A stretch of 64,000 nt of DNA from Pseudoflavonifractor sp. AF19-9AC (GTDB lineage Bacteria; Bacillota; Clostridia; Oscillospirales; Oscillospiraceae): assembly GCF_003478995.1 (NCBI RefSeq), contig NZ_QUGI01000003.1, positions 310,001-374,000 on the forward strand. Reading direction: 5' to 3'. Shown piece after piece: positions 16,589-24,236 of the stretch. Each line of letters begins with the position of its first letter. The first letter of the stretch is position 1. The position numbers were made by a program, and so were the translations under genes. The notes under the pieces are model-generated. The model had not been told where the DNA came from and did no database searches. It saw only the letters and a program-made list of their open reading frames with translations.

Positions 16589-18083
16589 TGTTCAAGCTGT
16601 CGCTTGTGGCGGCTATGGTGGTGATCATCAAATCCACCACACGCCGCTTGTCATCAAAAGATACATTCTCCCAGGTATCGAGGTAGCCGGAAATCTGGCT
16701 GACCTGTTCCGGGCTGATGGCCTCCACAGTCAACTCCGCTATCCTTGCCAGAAGTTCCTGCTTGCGCCCGTCCAGTTCCGCTATCTTCACATTCACATAG
16801 GAGAACAGGACATTGTTTGCCCCCGTCAGACTGTCCACCAGCTTTTCAATCTCGCTGTCTACATGGGCAAGTTCCACTTGCAGGGCGGTGATTTTCGGGT
16901 TTGCCTTTGCCGCTTTCTTTTTTCCTGTCAGCGTCTTGTAGCTTGCCAGCTTCTTTACCATCTGCTGATAAACAACCGCTTCCAGTTCCGAAGTGATGAT
17001 TTTCCCACAGCCAGGACAGCTTTTATTGTCCAGCCGTTTCGTGCAGCGGAGATACTGTTTGCCGGAGGGATTGTAGATACTCATAAGAGCATACCCGCAA
17101 TTCCCGCACTTGATTTTTCCTGCCAGCCATGTGTGGGTGGCTTTCCGGGCAGACTGGATTTTCATGTTGTTCATCAGCTTCTTGCGGCAGGTCAGCCAGG
17201 TGTCGGAGGGGACGATACCCTCATGGGGAGCCAGTACCAGCATTTGGTCTTTTAAGTCGTTTTTCTTGCTGGCCTTTACATCTCGCCCTTGATACAGATA
17301 GCAGCCGTTCATGCCCGTAAAATCGGCAACGTCATTGACAATGACTGTACCTTGACTTTTGAAAAATTCGTACACATCAAGGTCTGCCTGCACATAGACA
17401 GGATTGCGTAACATCTGCGCCAGCGTGGGGCGTATCAGCTCTTTGCCATGGAACAAAATCCCCTGTTCGGCAAAGTACCGGGTAATGTCCCCGTAGGAAG
17501 TTGTGGGCTGGGCGTACATCTCAAACATCAGCCGGATATTGGCCGCTTCCTCCGGGTTTACCACCAGCTTCTTTGTGTTGATACCGTCCATCTTGATAGG
17601 CTCCGTATGGAAGCCGTAAGGGGCTTTCCCGCCCATCTTAAAGCCCCGCTGACTGCGGGAGTAGTAAGCGTCCGTTACCCGCTTCTGTATCGTTTCCCGT
17701 TCAAGCTGGGCGAACACGATACAGATATTCAGCATGGCCCGTCCCATCGGCGTGGAGGTATCAAACTTTTCCGTAGAGGACACAAACTCCACATTGTACT
17801 GCTGGAACAGCTCCATCATGTTGGCAAAGTCCAGAATGGAACGGCTGATACGGTCGAGCTTGTAAACCACGACCTTTGCAATCAAGCCCCGCTTGATGTC
17901 CCGCACCAGTTCTTGAAACTTCGGACGGTCTGTGTTCTTGCCGCTGTACCCTTTGTCTGTGTATTCCTTGCAGTTACCGCCTTTCAACTCGTATTTGCAA
18001 AATTCAATCTGGCTTTCAATGGAAATGCTGTCCTTTTTGTCTACCGATTGTCTTGCATAGATTGCGTCTATCCGATTGTTCAT
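16572..18083 (-). CDS. Large serine recombinase (element integrase)
   Basis: A 503-residue large serine recombinase. The N-terminal resolvase domain has catalytic Ser13 (YARQS) and the arginine-containing KLDRISRS motif. The recombinase domain follows, then a zinc ribbon (CGNCGYAL and a CPGCG pair) and a C-terminal coiled coil. The gene lies at the junction between the AT-rich restriction scar and the resistance element, reading outward, as integrases of such elements do. A consensus-like promoter and AAAAGGAGCGAC ribosome site precede the ATG. The frame is intact, so the enzyme may still be active. Confidence 0.85.
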   Translation of the reverse strand: MNNRIDAIYARQSVDKKDSISIESQIEFCKYELKGGNCKEYTDKGYSGKNTDRPKFQELVRDIKRGLIAKVVVYKLDRISRSILDFANMMELFQQYNVEFVSSTEKFDTSTPMGRAMLNICIVFAQLERETIQKRVTDAYYSRSQRGFKMGGKAPYGFHTEPIKMDGINTKKLVVNPEEAANIRLMFEMYAQPTTSYGDITRYFAEQGILFHGKELIRPTLAQMLRNPVYVQADLDVYEFFKSQGTVIVNDVADFTGMNGCYLYQGRDVKASKKNDLKDQMLVLAPHEGIVPSDTWLTCRKKLMNNMKIQSARKATHTWLAGKIKCGNCGYALMSIYNPSGKQYLRCTKRLDNKSCPGCGKIITSELEAVVYQQMVKKLASYKTLTGKKKAAKANPKITALQVELAHVDSEIEKLVDSLTGANNVLFSYVNVKIAELDGRKQELLARIAELTVEAISPEQVSQISGYLDTWENVSFDDKRRVVDLMITTIAATSDSLNITWKI

Positions 18084-18130
18084 ATTGTCGCTCCTTTTCT
18101 TAAAAAAGAAACGGAGCTGCTGACAGTTCT

Positions 18131-18159
18131 ATTATACCGCCAGCAGCCCCGCAAATCAA
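18131..18159 (-). promoter_or_regulatory. Promoter of the serine recombinase
   Basis: On the minus strand TTGATT, 17 bases, TATAAT. The -10 lies inside a GCTGCTG/CAGCAGC dyad, which may act as an operator or hairpin at the transcript start. It lies about 50 bases upstream of the recombinase ATG. Confidence 0.65.
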
Positions 18160-18177
18160 TGATGGGTTTGGAAAACC

Positions 18178-18390
18178 TTATGTCCCGGCTTCCTCACTCT
18201 CCCGCTTGTCGGCGTACTTGCGGAACACCTCATAAAGCTGCTGTTCCAGTTCCCGGCGTTTGGCTGCTTCCTGTTCCGGCGTGAACACCGGGGAGAGATT
18301 TTCCAGTGTGATTTCCTTTCCCTGAAAAGTCACGATTTCGATTTCCTTTTTGTATCTGATATTACTTATAAGATCACCTTTCCTTTCCAT
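18178..18390 (-). CDS. Small hypothetical protein next to the recombinase
   Basis: A 70-residue charged protein (IEIVTFQGKEITLENLSPVFTP, then a helical E/K/R-rich tail). The ATG at 18,390 overlaps the end of the upstream fusion gene, so it is probably translated with it. Its position, between mobilization remnants and the recombinase, suggests an element housekeeping gene such as an excision helper, but there is no direct evidence. Confidence 0.55.
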   Translation of the reverse strand: MERKGDLISNIRYKKEIEIVTFQGKEITLENLSPVFTPEQEAAKRRELEQQLYEVFRKYADKRESEEAGT

Positions 18391-18979
18391 GCTGCCGCTG
18401 TTGCCGTTTCAGTTCCGCTAAAATCTCCGGCGGGATACGGTCAACCAGCCGCCGCATATCGTCCAGTTCGCTTTTTAACTTCGCCCGTTCCATCGTGTCA
18501 TTCATCTTGCCTTTTTCGCTGGCCTTTGCCCTGACTTCCAGCTTTTCATTTTCCGCTAACAAGTCATTGATTGTGACCTTGTATTTTTTCAGTTGCCCGG
18601 AGAAGTTCTCCATCTGCGGAAACCACTTTTTCAGCATGGAGAGGGCTTCCTCTTTCTTCTTTCCGGCGTTCAGCGGGGTAATGCCGGAGAGAACCGCTTC
18701 AATGGCCCTCGCCTGTTTGGAGAGGTTGACCGCCTGTTTGAACAGCCGGGTGGGGATATGCTTCCGGCCCGTCTTGCTGGCGCTTTCCCCACGCTCCAGG
18801 TCGGGGTACTGCTCCACCATACAGGCGTGAAAATCGTCCTGCCACTTCGTCAGATTGGCCCGGTTGCCGATAATTTCTTTGGCGCACAGGCGGTCGCCCT
18901 TTGTCGCTGCCACAATGACAGGATAGGGAACAAGGGCAACGTCCGGGAAGTCAGATTGTTTACCATTCGTCCCATTCAT
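18374..18979 (-). CDS. Fusion: HTH (Orf8-like) N-terminus joined to MobV relaxase C-terminus
   Basis: A 201-residue open frame made of two unrelated parts. Residues 1 to about 29 (FPDVALVPYPVIVAATKGD) match the start of the small helix-turn-helix proteins that follow the sigma factor in Tn916-like elements. From about residue 30 (RLCAKEIIGNRANLTKWQDDF) it is the C-terminal half of a MobV/Pre-type relaxase, including HIPTRLFKQ and the coiled-coil tail. The catalytic relaxase domain is absent. An in-frame deletion has removed everything between the two genes, so this protein cannot nick DNA. Confidence 0.7.
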   Translation of the reverse strand: MNGTNGKQSDFPDVALVPYPVIVAATKGDRLCAKEIIGNRANLTKWQDDFHACMVEQYPDLERGESASKTGRKHIPTRLFKQAVNLSKQARAIEAVLSGITPLNAGKKKEEALSMLKKWFPQMENFSGQLKKYKVTINDLLAENEKLEVRAKASEKGKMNDTMERAKLKSELDDMRRLVDRIPPEILAELKRQQRQHGKER

Positions 18980-19400
18980 CAGCGTGTTCCTCCAAATATT
19001 TCTTCAAGATTTCAAAAGAGCTTGTCCGTCTGTACTGTATCGTGCTGCGCGACGTATTGAATAACTTTCCAATCTCCACGTCGGTCATGCCCTCGAAATA
19101 GTACAGCATGATAGCTTACCTTTTTTCTTCCGGCAAAGTGCGGATTGCTTCAAGCAGCAGCTTCGGCGTGATTTTCTTTCCTGCCTGCTGATAGCTCGGC
19201 TCGGCTTCTTCGTCTTGAAAATACTTATCAAGCGTATAAAGCTGTCGTTCCTCATGCAAGGCAAGGTCGGAAAACGACACTTCCTTTGCTCTGCGACGCC
19301 GGATTTCCTCGTGGGCGTTGCAGGCTTCGTTGTGCAGCACCCGTTTACAGAAACTTTGAAAGATACATTGCTTCTGAAATTCCACGCGATTAGGTTCCAT
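18960..19400 (-). pseudogene. Sigma-70-like factor with an in-frame stop
   Basis: Reading from the ATG at 19,400 gives a 146-codon sigma-70-family protein of the type found in Tn916-like elements, ending DEWDEW at 18,960. Codon 95 is TAA (19,116-19,118) in the middle of region 4: EEKR, stop, AIMLYYFEGMTDVEIGKLF. The frame is otherwise open, and the helix-turn-helix (TDVEIGKLFNTSRSTIQ) is preserved after the stop. It is either a recent nonsense mutation (for instance AAA to TAA) or a read-through site. Its 3' end overlaps the start of the fusion gene. Confidence 0.7.
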
Positions 19401-19616
19401 GTTCTCACCTCCTTTCGTGTTGAAAGGTGGCGGTACCTCCCCTTTTCGCGGGATAATACAGGCGATTTTTTCAAACGCCGAATGAAAGCGAAACTTTTTT
19501 GAAAAAACCTCCCGAAAATGCAAAATGCGCCTGTCTGCAAGATGCAGACAAGCGCAAAGGAATTGTAAGCGGTATTTAGATGATTTGACAGTTCATATAT
19601 GAGGGTAGAAGTGTTC

Positions 19617-19832
19617 CCGGCGGCGGTCGGGCTTTTTTTGATAAGCTAAAAGATATGGCGATATAGAAAAAGGACATGGCGATACCTCCCCGATACCGCC
19701 GTATCCTTAAAAAAGGGCGACTTTAATACACTACCCGCAATCCATTCTATAATAGGGAACAGCGGCTTTTGCGCAATATTAAATAAAAAAGCCGATAACA
19801 CATAGGTTTTTTGACCTAATGCGTTATCGGCT
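19617..19832. terminator. Non-coding spacer with two terminators
   Basis: The stretch 19,401-19,855 has no gene. It contains a short GC hairpin with a seven-T run on the + strand (19,617-19,640). Near the methylase gene, the dyad AGCCGATAAC/GTTATCGGCT (19,790-19,832) reads on the minus strand into TTTTTTATTT and is a convincing terminator for the resistance operon. Confidence 0.7.
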
Positions 19833-19855
19833 CTGCGTCTATGCGTCTGGCACTT

Positions 19856-20842
19856 TTAATCATTTTTTTTGAATTTATTATATGTGTTAGCTAACTGTCC
19901 ACAAGCCGCGTTAATCTCTCTGCCATGAGAAACTCTCATAGTAACTTCAAGTCCTGCTTGCTCTAATTGATGTTTGAATGCAACTATTTCCCGTTTCTGT
20001 GGTGCTTTAATTCTTGAATTGCTTGTTGGGTTGTATTGTAACACGTTAATCATAACTTTTTTGCCCCGAAACCATTTTGCAAGTTGTCTTACATCTGAGG
20101 GCCGGTCATTTATACCCGGTAAAAGCAAATACGCAAAGACAATTTTGCGATTATGCCTTTCAGAATAGGATAAGGCTTGCTTAACAACATCTTCAATAGC
20201 ATATATGCGCATGTGAGGAATAATACGATTTCTTGCAGATTGTGTTGCTGCGTGTAAAGATATTGTCAACTGAATTTTAAGATGTTCCTCGCGCAATTTT
20301 TTTAATTGATCGACCGGACCAACTGTTGATATGGTAATGCCGTCGGTTGGAAAGTTGAGCCCATATCTATCTCGGAGAATATGGATTGCTTTTATCAAGT
20401 TGTCATAATTGAATAAAGGCTCTCCCATACCCATAAAAACGATACGGTTTACTTTTCGACGCAACAATATAATCTGTTGTACGATTTCTGACGATGTTAG
20501 ATTACGAACAAAGCCATTTCGCCCGGACTCACAAAAAATACAACCAACAGGACAACCGACTTGTGTGCTCACGCAAACAGTTCCACCATCTCGCCGCTTG
20601 ATAAAAACCGTTTCAATGTATTTGTTGTCTTTCAGTTCGTAAACATACTTTTCAGTATCACTGCTTTTGCAAATATTTTTTACCAACATTGATAGATTTT
20701 TTTTGCGTGGTAATTGCTTATATAATTCTTCATATAAGGCTTTTGCTTCATTCTCGCCAATAACTTCCGACATTTCTTTGTAAGTAAATCCGTATGGATC
20801 ATTCCGTACTTCCGCAGGCGTATATTTAGGTAAACGTTTCAT
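19856..20842 (-). CDS. RlmN/Cfr-family radical SAM methyltransferase
   Basis: A 328-residue radical SAM enzyme of the RlmN/Cfr family, which methylates A2503 of 23S rRNA (RlmN at C2, Cfr at C8 giving resistance to several ribosomal drugs). The cluster motif is CPVGCIFC within VSTQVGCPVGC; GMGEPLFNYDNL and SLHAATQ follow, and the C-terminal catalytic cysteine lies in NAACGQL. Start chosen at 20,842 behind AGAAAGGATAT. It sits downstream of a Mef-like pump in a mobile element and is AT-rich, so a resistance function is plausible. I cannot tell C2 from C8 specificity by eye. Confidence 0.8.
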   Translation of the reverse strand: MKRLPKYTPAEVRNDPYGFTYKEMSEVIGENEAKALYEELYKQLPRKKNLSMLVKNICKSSDTEKYVYELKDNKYIETVFIKRRDGGTVCVSTQVGCPVGCIFCESGRNGFVRNLTSSEIVQQIILLRRKVNRIVFMGMGEPLFNYDNLIKAIHILRDRYGLNFPTDGITISTVGPVDQLKKLREEHLKIQLTISLHAATQSARNRIIPHMRIYAIEDVVKQALSYSERHNRKIVFAYLLLPGINDRPSDVRQLAKWFRGKKVMINVLQYNPTSNSRIKAPQKREIVAFKHQLEQAGLEVTMRVSHGREINAACGQLANTYNKFKKND

Positions 20843-20909
20843 TTTTATATCCTTTCTTCTAAATAATAAAAGTTTGTTTTTCTGTAGTAATAGAAAAAGG
20901 TGCAGTTGA

Positions 20910-22130
20910 TTATTGCGTATTGTCAATCTCTCTCAAACCGGGTAGTAAAAATACGGCAAGCGCAACGATGATAATGCCAATTCCGCAAATGACAAACCAT
21001 TTCTCAACTCCCAGCCGCTCCGCCAGAGGCCCGGAAATGACAAGGCCAAACGGCATGGCGAGGGAAGCGGCGCTTGTCAGTAGAGAAAAAACTCTCCCCA
21101 GATATTCTGGTTTGACCGTTTCTTGAAAAATCGCATTTTGCACACCGTAAAATGGAGCGGAAATTCCCATAACAGTACAGCACACAACAAAGACAAGAAA
21201 TGCGTCTGGCGGCAAAAGCCCGGAGAGCATAGTGCTAACGCCCATCAGGAGAACGGAAAGACCGATGGTGTACCGCCGTTTCTTAAAACCGCCCCAAATG
21301 CTCAGAATGACTCCGCCAAGCAGCATACCAACCGCAAAAGCAATTTCAGCGGCAGAGGCATGGGCCGGTGTTCCTTTGAAGTATGACATACAGATGAGAG
21401 GAAAAAGCGTACTGATTGGCATATAAAAGAACATATAAATTACACCAATCCAGAGCAGAGCAAAGAGGCCCCTGTTTTGCTTTAATACCACATACCCCTC
21501 TTTCATATCCTGTAAAAACTGTTGTCTTTTCGTTTCTGGACATAGTTCAGGCGTTGGTATGGACGAAATCGCAACAGTCACACAGGCAAGGATTGCACCC
21601 ACAATATCTAACAATATAATTGCATTAAGAGGCCAAACAGCATATAAAAACGCTGCGGCAGCTGGACTGATAATCGCACTTACTGCTTGCATGGTCTGCG
21701 TGTAACCAGCGCATTTTGTAAGTTCCTCTTTTGGCACAATCATAGGTGTTGCTGCGCTGAATGCTGGAGAATGAAAAGCAGTTCCCGCACTTCGGATTAA
21801 CAGGACAACCATAATAGACCATACGGGCAATTCCATGTAAAACGCCACCAGCGCCAGAATACCGCCAGCGGCGGCAATTATCAAATCCGCACCAATCATT
21901 ACGCTTTTACGGCTGTGCCGGTCAACAAAAGCACCTGCAAACGGGCCTAAACAGGCTTGCGGCAAAAATCCAATCAGTGTTGCCGCCGTCAATATGATTG
22001 CAGAATTAGTTTTCGCAACCAAATAAAAGATAATGGCCATTTGCAAAATACCGCTGCTAATAAAGGATATTGCTTGTCCGGCAAGAAGTGTAAAATAAGT
22101 TTTTCTCCATGAATTGTCGTTTTGGGTCAT
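20910..22130 (-). CDS. MFS macrolide-type efflux protein, Mef-like
   Basis: A 406-residue major facilitator with about 12 membrane helices. It is plainly related to Mef(A): LLAGQAISFISSGILQMAIIF, GFLPQACLGPFAGAFVDRH, MIGADLIIAAAGG, RSAGTAFHSPA and KPEYLGRVFSL all have close counterparts there. Proton-driven export of macrolides is the family role; the exact substrate is inferred. The ATG at 22,130 has AAAGGAGG upstream. It leads the operon with the Cfr/RlmN-like methylase, 67 bases downstream. The codons are more AT-rich than the ICE core, fitting later acquisition. Confidence 0.8.
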   Translation of the reverse strand: MTQNDNSWRKTYFTLLAGQAISFISSGILQMAIIFYLVAKTNSAIILTAATLIGFLPQACLGPFAGAFVDRHSRKSVMIGADLIIAAAGGILALVAFYMELPVWSIMVVLLIRSAGTAFHSPAFSAATPMIVPKEELTKCAGYTQTMQAVSAIISPAAAAFLYAVWPLNAIILLDIVGAILACVTVAISSIPTPELCPETKRQQFLQDMKEGYVVLKQNRGLFALLWIGVIYMFFYMPISTLFPLICMSYFKGTPAHASAAEIAFAVGMLLGGVILSIWGGFKKRRYTIGLSVLLMGVSTMLSGLLPPDAFLVFVVCCTVMGISAPFYGVQNAIFQETVKPEYLGRVFSLLTSAASLAMPFGLVISGPLAERLGVEKWFVICGIGIIIVALAVFLLPGLREIDNTQ

Positions 22131-22176
22131 AATGCGAACCTCCTTTTTTATTGCATTGTTCCTTTGTTTCTGCAAT

Positions 22177-22319
22177 AAAAAGCAGGCGTTGTCCCACAGA
22201 GAGGGCAGACGCCTGCATAACAACAAAGCACGAAAAAACACCACGATACAGTTCAAAGACTGCTCGTGTCAAACCTACGTGTTCCTTTGCATACGCACGC
22301 AAAAAAAGCCCACCATCAT
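22177..22319 (-). promoter_or_regulatory. Attenuator leader of the efflux/methylase operon
   Basis: On the minus strand GCAGGCGT/ACGCCTGC (22,182-22,217) is followed directly by TTTTTATT, an intrinsic terminator 47 bases before the mef-like ATG. Upstream, a 14-codon frame (22,319-22,275, MMVGFFCVRMQRNT) and a short CCACATGATGGTGG hairpin with a T-run precede it. This layout resembles ribosome-stalling attenuators of macrolide resistance genes, so drug induction is likely. Confidence 0.6.
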
Positions 22320-22405
22320 GTGGAAAGGTACTTCTACTTTTTATTGCTTATTAGCGTACACAAATTAACACACGTAAGCCTCCTTCCAATCTCAAACTGT
22401 CGCAC

Positions 22406-22435
22406 AGTATAACACACATCCGATAGACTTGTCAA
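22406..22435 (-). promoter_or_regulatory. Promoter of the efflux/methylase operon
   Basis: Minus-strand TTGACA and TATACT separated by 18 bases, about 275 bases upstream of the mef-like start, leaving room for the attenuator leader. Confidence 0.7.
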
Positions 22436-22439
22436 CCAT

Positions 22440-23134
22440 TTTTAACCTTGTTTTCCATCTTGTTTTTCCATCTCTTACGGGCAGTAGCAAAGCCAGGCGA
22501 GCCAGTCAACGGTCAAGATGAACGGCGCTTTCAGCGCCGCCGTTGACAGTCTCGCCCGTCTTTGCTAATGGGTAATCAAGGCGGGAAAGCCATTTTAGGG
22601 CTTTCCCGCCCATTTCAATTTTGGGAGAAGAAAGGCCCCAAAATGAACGAGTGCGGCCAAACACTTTTAGGGATTGGCCACCTTGTCCACCCATCCAGCG
22701 GGGCGGCGGGGAACGGTCAAGGCCGGGCGTCAGCCCATTCATTTCAGCCTTGACGGTTTCCTGCCGTCCTGCTACTTTTCCCGGAGTGTGGCCACACATC
22801 TGGTCACGGTGTCCAGAGCTTTGGGACTTTTTGTCCCATAGGCCGGGGGCGGAGGACGAGGGACGGGGGCTTTCATAATACGCCCTGTCTGCTGCTGAAA
22901 TCAGCCCTTTGTTTCCGGCTTACCAGCCCCAAACAAAGCCCTGCTTTCCTGCCGCGTCAAATGCCCTTGCCCTCCCCGGCGGCAACGGTATTTTCAGGGC
23001 AACGCCGACAGAGCGTATAACACACTACACTTTGCTCCGCAAAGTCGTGTGCCAAATGGGGCGCTGCCCCCTTTGGAAACCCCCGCAACAAACAGGTGCT
23101 ATGCACCCAGCCGGGAGCATAGCGCCGTTTGTTG
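22440..23134. other. Non-coding relic region with oriT-like dyad
   Basis: About 700 bases without a convincing gene between the resistance operon and the MobC-like remnant. The GC-rich text contains several short dyads. The most striking is at 23,086-23,134, where CAACAAAC and GCTATGC on the left are mirrored by GCATAGC and GTTTGTTG on the right, an imperfect 24-bp inverted repeat. Next to mobilization remnants this is a candidate oriT. The MobV relaxase that would use it is deleted. Confidence 0.45.
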
Positions 23135-23383
23135 TCAGCAGCCCGTTTCACGGTCTGCGTGTAGTTCCTTGTAAACTGACCTAAACAACACATTAACGCT
23201 CATGGGGAATATCTCAATTAGTATATTTTCAGGTGCTTTGCTTACTACGATAAGTTCTATTGTAAGAATCGTTACAGACATGCCGTAGGCGGTCAGGCGC
23301 TCCATGAAGTCGGCGTGTTCTTCTTCGGTCACACGGGTCTTGATGATGTGGGTGCGGTGGGGCGTGTTGTAGCGTTTGGACAA
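23135..23383 (-). pseudogene. Truncated MobC-like ribbon-helix-helix protein
   Basis: From TTG at 23,383 (AGGAGGTAAAAG upstream) the first 34 residues (SKRYNTPHRTHIIKTRVTEE ... LTAYGMS) match the DNA-binding opening of MobC-type relaxosome proteins. After YGMS the normal continuation (a helix of the QAEFIRQAI kind) is replaced by unrelated hydrophobic sequence ending at 23,135. The protein has lost its relaxosome-interaction part. Together with the MobV fusion, this shows that the element has lost mobilization. Confidence 0.65.
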
Positions 23384-23523
23384 TAAACTTTTACCTCCTG
23401 TTTTGAAATTCCCTTTAGGGTATAGTTCGCCCATTATACACCTTTCAAGTTTTCCATATTCAGTTGTCATGGGCGATGTGTTACGCGATGGAAAAGGGAA
23501 CATCAGGCTTTGGAAAAACACAA

Positions 23524-23555
23524 TGCACCCAGGTGGTCAAGACCATCTGGGTGCA
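23524..23555 (-). terminator. Hairpin in the 5' leader of the MobC remnant
   Basis: A 13-bp stem, TGCACCCAGGTGG with CCATCTGGGTGCA, that on the minus strand runs into TTGTGTTTTT. It lies between the promoter at 23,603-23,631 and the truncated gene, so it could act as an attenuator. Confidence 0.5.
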
Positions 23556-23602
23556 GAGAATTTTACTGATATTCACTTTTTATATCGCTCATCGTTAAGA
23601 CT

Positions 23603-23631
23603 ATTATAGAGCGAATGTAAAGTATTGTCAA
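23603..23631 (-). promoter_or_regulatory. Consensus sigma-A promoter
   Basis: Minus-strand TTGACA, 17 bases, TATAAT, a perfect consensus. It points at the truncated MobC-like gene and the relic region behind it. Confidence 0.8.
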
Positions 23632-23639
23632 TGCGTTTT

Positions 23640-23924
23640 GAGGTCTAGTTTTGTCGAATTGGCCCGATGGAACAGTACAGACGCAAAGCGGGTGTACTAT
23701 TCCGGCGGGTGCGCCGCTCTGCGGCGATTGCGGAAACGGCTTCCGATTTCCGCCTGGTCAGGCGAGAACGCAACAGGCGGGGCTGACGGATTTTTGTGGC
23801 GCGGCTGCGCCACAACACCGGCGCGGAGCGCCGGTCAGCAGGGTTTGGGGAAGGCACTCCCCAACAAGTAGCAGACCAGGGGAACAAATGAGCGGAGCGA
23901 AATTTGGGCCACGGGTCGATACTT
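23640..23924. other. GC-rich stretch without a convincing gene
   Basis: All frames here are short or lack family features. There are several GC-rich dyads (GGCGCGGCTGCGCC; CCGGCGCGGAGCGCCGG). It is probably the end of the neighbouring element and the start of the tet cassette. Confidence 0.5.
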
Positions 23925-23972
23925 GCTCTCGCTCTCGCTCTCGCTCTCGCTCTCGCTCTCGCTCTCGCTCTC
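23925..23972. repeat. Hexanucleotide microsatellite, eight GCTCTC units
   Basis: Eight uninterrupted copies of GCTCTC, followed by one degenerate unit (GCTTCTC). It ends about 10 bases before the -35 box of the tet leader promoter. Tracts of this kind change length by slipped-strand replication. Confidence 0.95.
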
Positions 23973-23985
23973 GCTTCTCTTTACA

Positions 23986-24014
23986 TTGACAACACAAAGC
24001 CCATTTGCTATAAT
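23986..24014 (+). promoter_or_regulatory. Consensus promoter of the tet cassette
   Basis: TTGACA, 17 bases, TATAAT: a perfect sigma-A promoter. The transcript would start near 24,021 and carry a leader of about 215 bases with a small open frame before the efflux gene. Confidence 0.85.
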
Positions 24015-24067
24015 ATCGCGAAGAAGAACAGCCATGTTGTTCTAATTTCAGTATCGGAGGTATTCAT

Positions 24068-24136
24068 ATGGCAAACTGCAAAAACAGAAACAAGTCTTTT
24101 AACGGCGCTTTGGGCACTTTAGGAGGCCTTTTCTAA
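24068..24136 (+). CDS. Leader peptide of the tet gene
   Basis: A 22-residue frame (MANCKNRNKS, then FNGALGTLGGLF) with GGAGG seven bases upstream of the ATG. Behind it AAGGGC/GCCCTT can form a hairpin before the efflux gene. A short, well-translated leader between a strong promoter and a ribosome-drug resistance gene suggests translational or transcriptional attenuation. The mechanism is inferred. Confidence 0.5.
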   Translation: MANCKNRNKSFNGALGTLGGLF

Positions 24137-24236
24137 AATCACTGTTAGAAAGGGCTGAGAAGTTTGCCCTTCCTGCGCGGCAGTCGGGCTTGTTTCACAA
24201 AACAACCCACTGATTCGTAAAGGAGAATGTAACTTC

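Noticed and set aside
22057..22302. An 81-codon minus frame overlapping the start of the mef-like gene
   Set aside because: It runs through the attenuator hairpin and into the efflux gene in another frame; a shorter leader peptide explains the region better.
22506..22799. A 97-codon minus frame in the relic region
   Set aside because: No family features, high Gly/Arg/Pro composition and no ribosome site; treated as non-coding relic.
23925..23976. Repeat tract as a possible CRISPR array or coding repeat (Ser-Arg or Leu-Ala runs)
   Set aside because: Units are six bases with no spacers, and the frames through it have no ribosome site or family support. It is a microsatellite.
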